Positions 61,780 through 64,000 of a stretch of 64,000 nucleotides of DNA are shown in pieces; position 1 is the first letter of the stretch; each line of letters opens with the position of its first letter. This DNA is from Hymenochaete sp. R1. Its lineage: Eukaryota > Basidiomycota > Agaricomycetes > Hymenochaetales > Hymenochaetaceae. The DNA lies in the NCBI GenBank assembly GCA_019400425.1, contig JAFREE010000126.1, positions 1-64,000 of the forward strand, in the 5' to 3' direction. Below the pieces are notes generated by a model. That model had not been told where the DNA came from. It worked only from the letters and a program-made list of their open reading frames with translations, and searched no databases. Position numbers and translations under genes: made by a program.

Positions 61780-63147
61780 AAGGGGGTAGCATGCTTGCTT
61801 TCATTCGGTTCGGCTGGGCGCGTTTGTCAGACCTAATACTGTTTGTTGAAGTCACCTTGCGCATTTTGAGAACACTTTCGGAGCAAAGTGAAAGGAGCCA
61901 CGGAGCGTACAGCGAGTTAAGGCAGTAAGTGTTGAACGAAATTTTAGTATTGCCTCTCATTTGACGAGCTTAGGAATGGTCGGGAATGGAGGCCGGGGAA
62001 ATGAGCTTTTGTGATGGCGCGTTATTTCGCAAGCTGGAAGTCGTTTTTGGGAAGCAGTTAAAGAATGTGGCATGTTATTCGAAGGTGGAGACATCTTTGG
62101 AGGAGGGCGAGTCGTAAATAAGGACGAGGCTTGCTCACAGTCGGCAACACTTCTAAGCAGCGCATGAGCGGTCTATTATCAAACTCTGCGGGGCTGTCTA
62201 TGCCTGTCCGCTTTTCTTGTTCGCCGGGGAACGAAGAAAGGCGCATGTGACGGTAGAAAGCCATGTCCGTCGTCATCGTATTGCGCGGGAGCGTCGATGA
62301 ATTTGAGGTGTAACGTATTCCATTCCATAAAGGAAGTAAGGTAGCACCTATTGATGACGCAGTTTGCGAATGTTGAACGATACGGGCAGTATTATTGCTG
62401 TATAACCCGAATCTATAAAGAATTTGAGGATGCGGGGGTTATCCATCCGTTTGGAACGATAAACCGGTCTTTAAGGGGCGTTGTTCTTCTCGGCGGTGAG
62501 AGGAAGAGCCGCTGGATCAGGTCGAGCTTGAGGGTGTTCATGGATATACCCAGATACTCGTGCGACGTCGTTGGTCCTGATCGCTTCTGTTTAAAGTGAA
62601 CCTGACGCTTTCAATACATTGCTCTACTCCGCGTTTATGTGAATCAAGAAAGCCCTCGAGTTCTCTGTCTCAGTTTGCTCTTCCACTTTATCCGAATAGT
62701 TGCTGTCCATCATCGCTGACATTGAGCGGGAATCGTTGCCGCTCACGAACCCGGTGATCTCCGCAATATGCATCACACTCGACGTCAGTGCGCTAGATAA
62801 TGCTCCGTGATAGGGGTCTGCGTTAGGTTTAGCCTCCGTTTAGGCTCAGTATACTCTCACACTCCTACTCGCCCTATATGTCATTGTCTTTGACCTTGCT
62901 GGCATATAAACGCGTCACTGTAGATATCGAGGCGGGATTGTTTTAGCGTAAATGTCGGTGGATGCGAGGAAATGAACCTCAGTTGAGTTCTACATACATG
63001 TATGGACACTCGAACACCGGTGAAGATTTTGTTTTTGCATTAACATCTTTTGGTTGCTCTGGGATGGGTGCGGGCATCACCAGCTTCTGGGCAATATCAA
63101 TGACCCTTTCTATTGCGAATTCAGGCTAAAGCTTGAAGATAGTCAGT
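61780..63147. other. No recognisable gene
   Basis: Short frames only; the best is plus 62351-62599 (82 codons), without a motif. Nothing else identified. Confidence 0.35.
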
Positions 63148-63633
63148 TTAAAGGATGATCTTGGGGGTAGCAATGTGTTCTGATCTATCCTTACCGATGC
63201 AGATGTCGGATGACGGGCTCTTCATTTGTGCAGACGGTAACACTGAAACTCGAAGGCTGTGGTATTTGCGACAGAATCTCCAACGCCTCGAAGAGTTAGA
63301 CAGGCGCTTGAACAACGAATGACAAGTTCTTGGTAAAAGGGATAATATTGCAACTATCTGTCGACTGTGTCTGTCGGTAGAGGCCTCGGTCAACTGATGC
63401 GACATCTCCGTCTCTGTCTTCGTGGGGGCCGAAGGAGCTGCTTCTGATGCTTCCTCGATTTTTGATATGCAACCAAAATCAGAGTCTTTTGAGGCGGCTC
63501 GTGCTAGCCTGCTCGTACGACCTGCAGCCCTGCCCTCAATTTTCTGATATTCAAACGCGACGCGATCACTTCTGTTGCGCTGACCATCGACGCTGGGATT
63601 GGTTCTCGGAAATCTGATCCACCGCGTCTCCAT
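63148..63633 (-). CDS. Possible hypothetical protein or terminal exon
   Basis: A 161-codon minus-strand frame opens at an ATG at 63631-63633 and ends at 63148. It is rich in Ser, Arg and Glu (EEASEAAPSAPTKTETEMSH) and has no recognised domain. It may be part of a longer gene whose other exons lie beyond the right end of the window. Confidence 0.25.
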   Translation of the reverse strand: METRWIRFPRTNPSVDGQRNRSDRVAFEYQKIEGRAAGRTSRLARAASKDSDFGCISKIEEASEAAPSAPTKTETEMSHQLTEASTDRHSRQIVAILSLLPRTCHSLFKRLSNSSRRWRFCRKYHSLRVSVLPSAQMKSPSSDICIGKDRSEHIATPKIIL

Positions 63634-64000
63634 CTAGCGATGTTTCTTCCTCCGTGTGCACCACAGCGCGCAAAGACCCACCTGCACCTGCCCATTAACG
63701 ATGAGGAAGGCCTTCGGACGAGAGTGTTGGCAAACCTGGAGTCGATGCCGCCAATATTGGCAATACTTGCACGATTTGACGTCAATTTATGTGGTGGGCG
63801 AAGTTGAAAGGAAGGATGCATGTCGGGACTTGGCATGCTCGTCTTTGCGGTTTTCGAGTCCGTCGATTTTCTCTGTTGAAGTGTACACCCCGAAGTTATC
63901 CTTCGATCCTAGTAATTGAAGCAGTCATTGACATAGCTAAGCTTCCGAGAGATTTTGAAAAAACGTACGACCCATGGGATGTCTTGTTGTAAATGCTCCT

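Overview
The window reads as a nuclear contig from a filamentous fungus, most likely an Agaricomycete (Basidiomycota). Evidence: genes are split by many short introns (about 47-84 bp, GT..AG); copia, gypsy-type, Tc1/mariner and hAT elements are present; there is a pair of large JmjC-domain genes and a Crinkler-type P-loop NTPase/nuclease gene, both families expanded in Agaricomycetes. I found no rRNA, tRNA, CRISPR array, operon or bacterial-type regulatory site. Species was not determined.

Layout. 1-7.5 kb is a nest of transposable elements: a decayed copia element (minus strand) cut by three LTR insertions with readable target-site duplications, further copies of the same ~456-bp LTR, and a 1,344-bp Tc1/mariner element inside one LTR. 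Copies differ largely by CpG-to-TpG/CpA transitions, which suggests cytosine methylation and deamination. 7.5-9.5 kb holds a degenerate tandem repeat and an exact 223-bp direct duplication. 9.5-22 kb carries two copies of a two-gene block: a CCT3 (TCP-1 gamma) chaperonin gene on the plus strand facing a NAP-family histone chaperone gene on the minus strand. Both CCT3 copies and the second NAP copy are broken; the first NAP copy is nearly intact. 22-31 kb has no gene I can recognise, only coding-like shreds (some with membrane segments on the minus strand), short repeats and a perfect 39-bp palindrome.

31-48.4 kb is the most interesting part. Two convergent paralogous genes (31,047-35,418 plus; 43,804-48,350 minus) each resolve into ten exons with identical intron phases and encode JmjC oxygenase-like proteins of about 1,264 and 1,334 aa, with the HxD...H metal-binding residues intact. 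An hAT transposase gene lies between them. Then come a ~606-bp MITE-like element with perfect 25-bp terminal inverted repeats, and a large gene on the minus strand (50.4-53.9 kb) with Walker A and B motifs and a C-terminal PD-(D/E)XK-like motif, resembling fungal Crinkler-type NTPase-nuclease proteins. 54-60 kb is gene-poor. 60,047-60,585 is a small clean three-exon gene of unknown function, and the last 3.4 kb contains only weak coding candidates.

How parts may relate (inference): JmjC proteins with an AT-hook and acidic tail are probably chromatin-directed. Their position around an hAT element and beside a Crinkler-like NTPase, in a repeat-rich and apparently methylated region, is typical of a fast-evolving accessory compartment. 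Nothing in the sequence shows that they function together.
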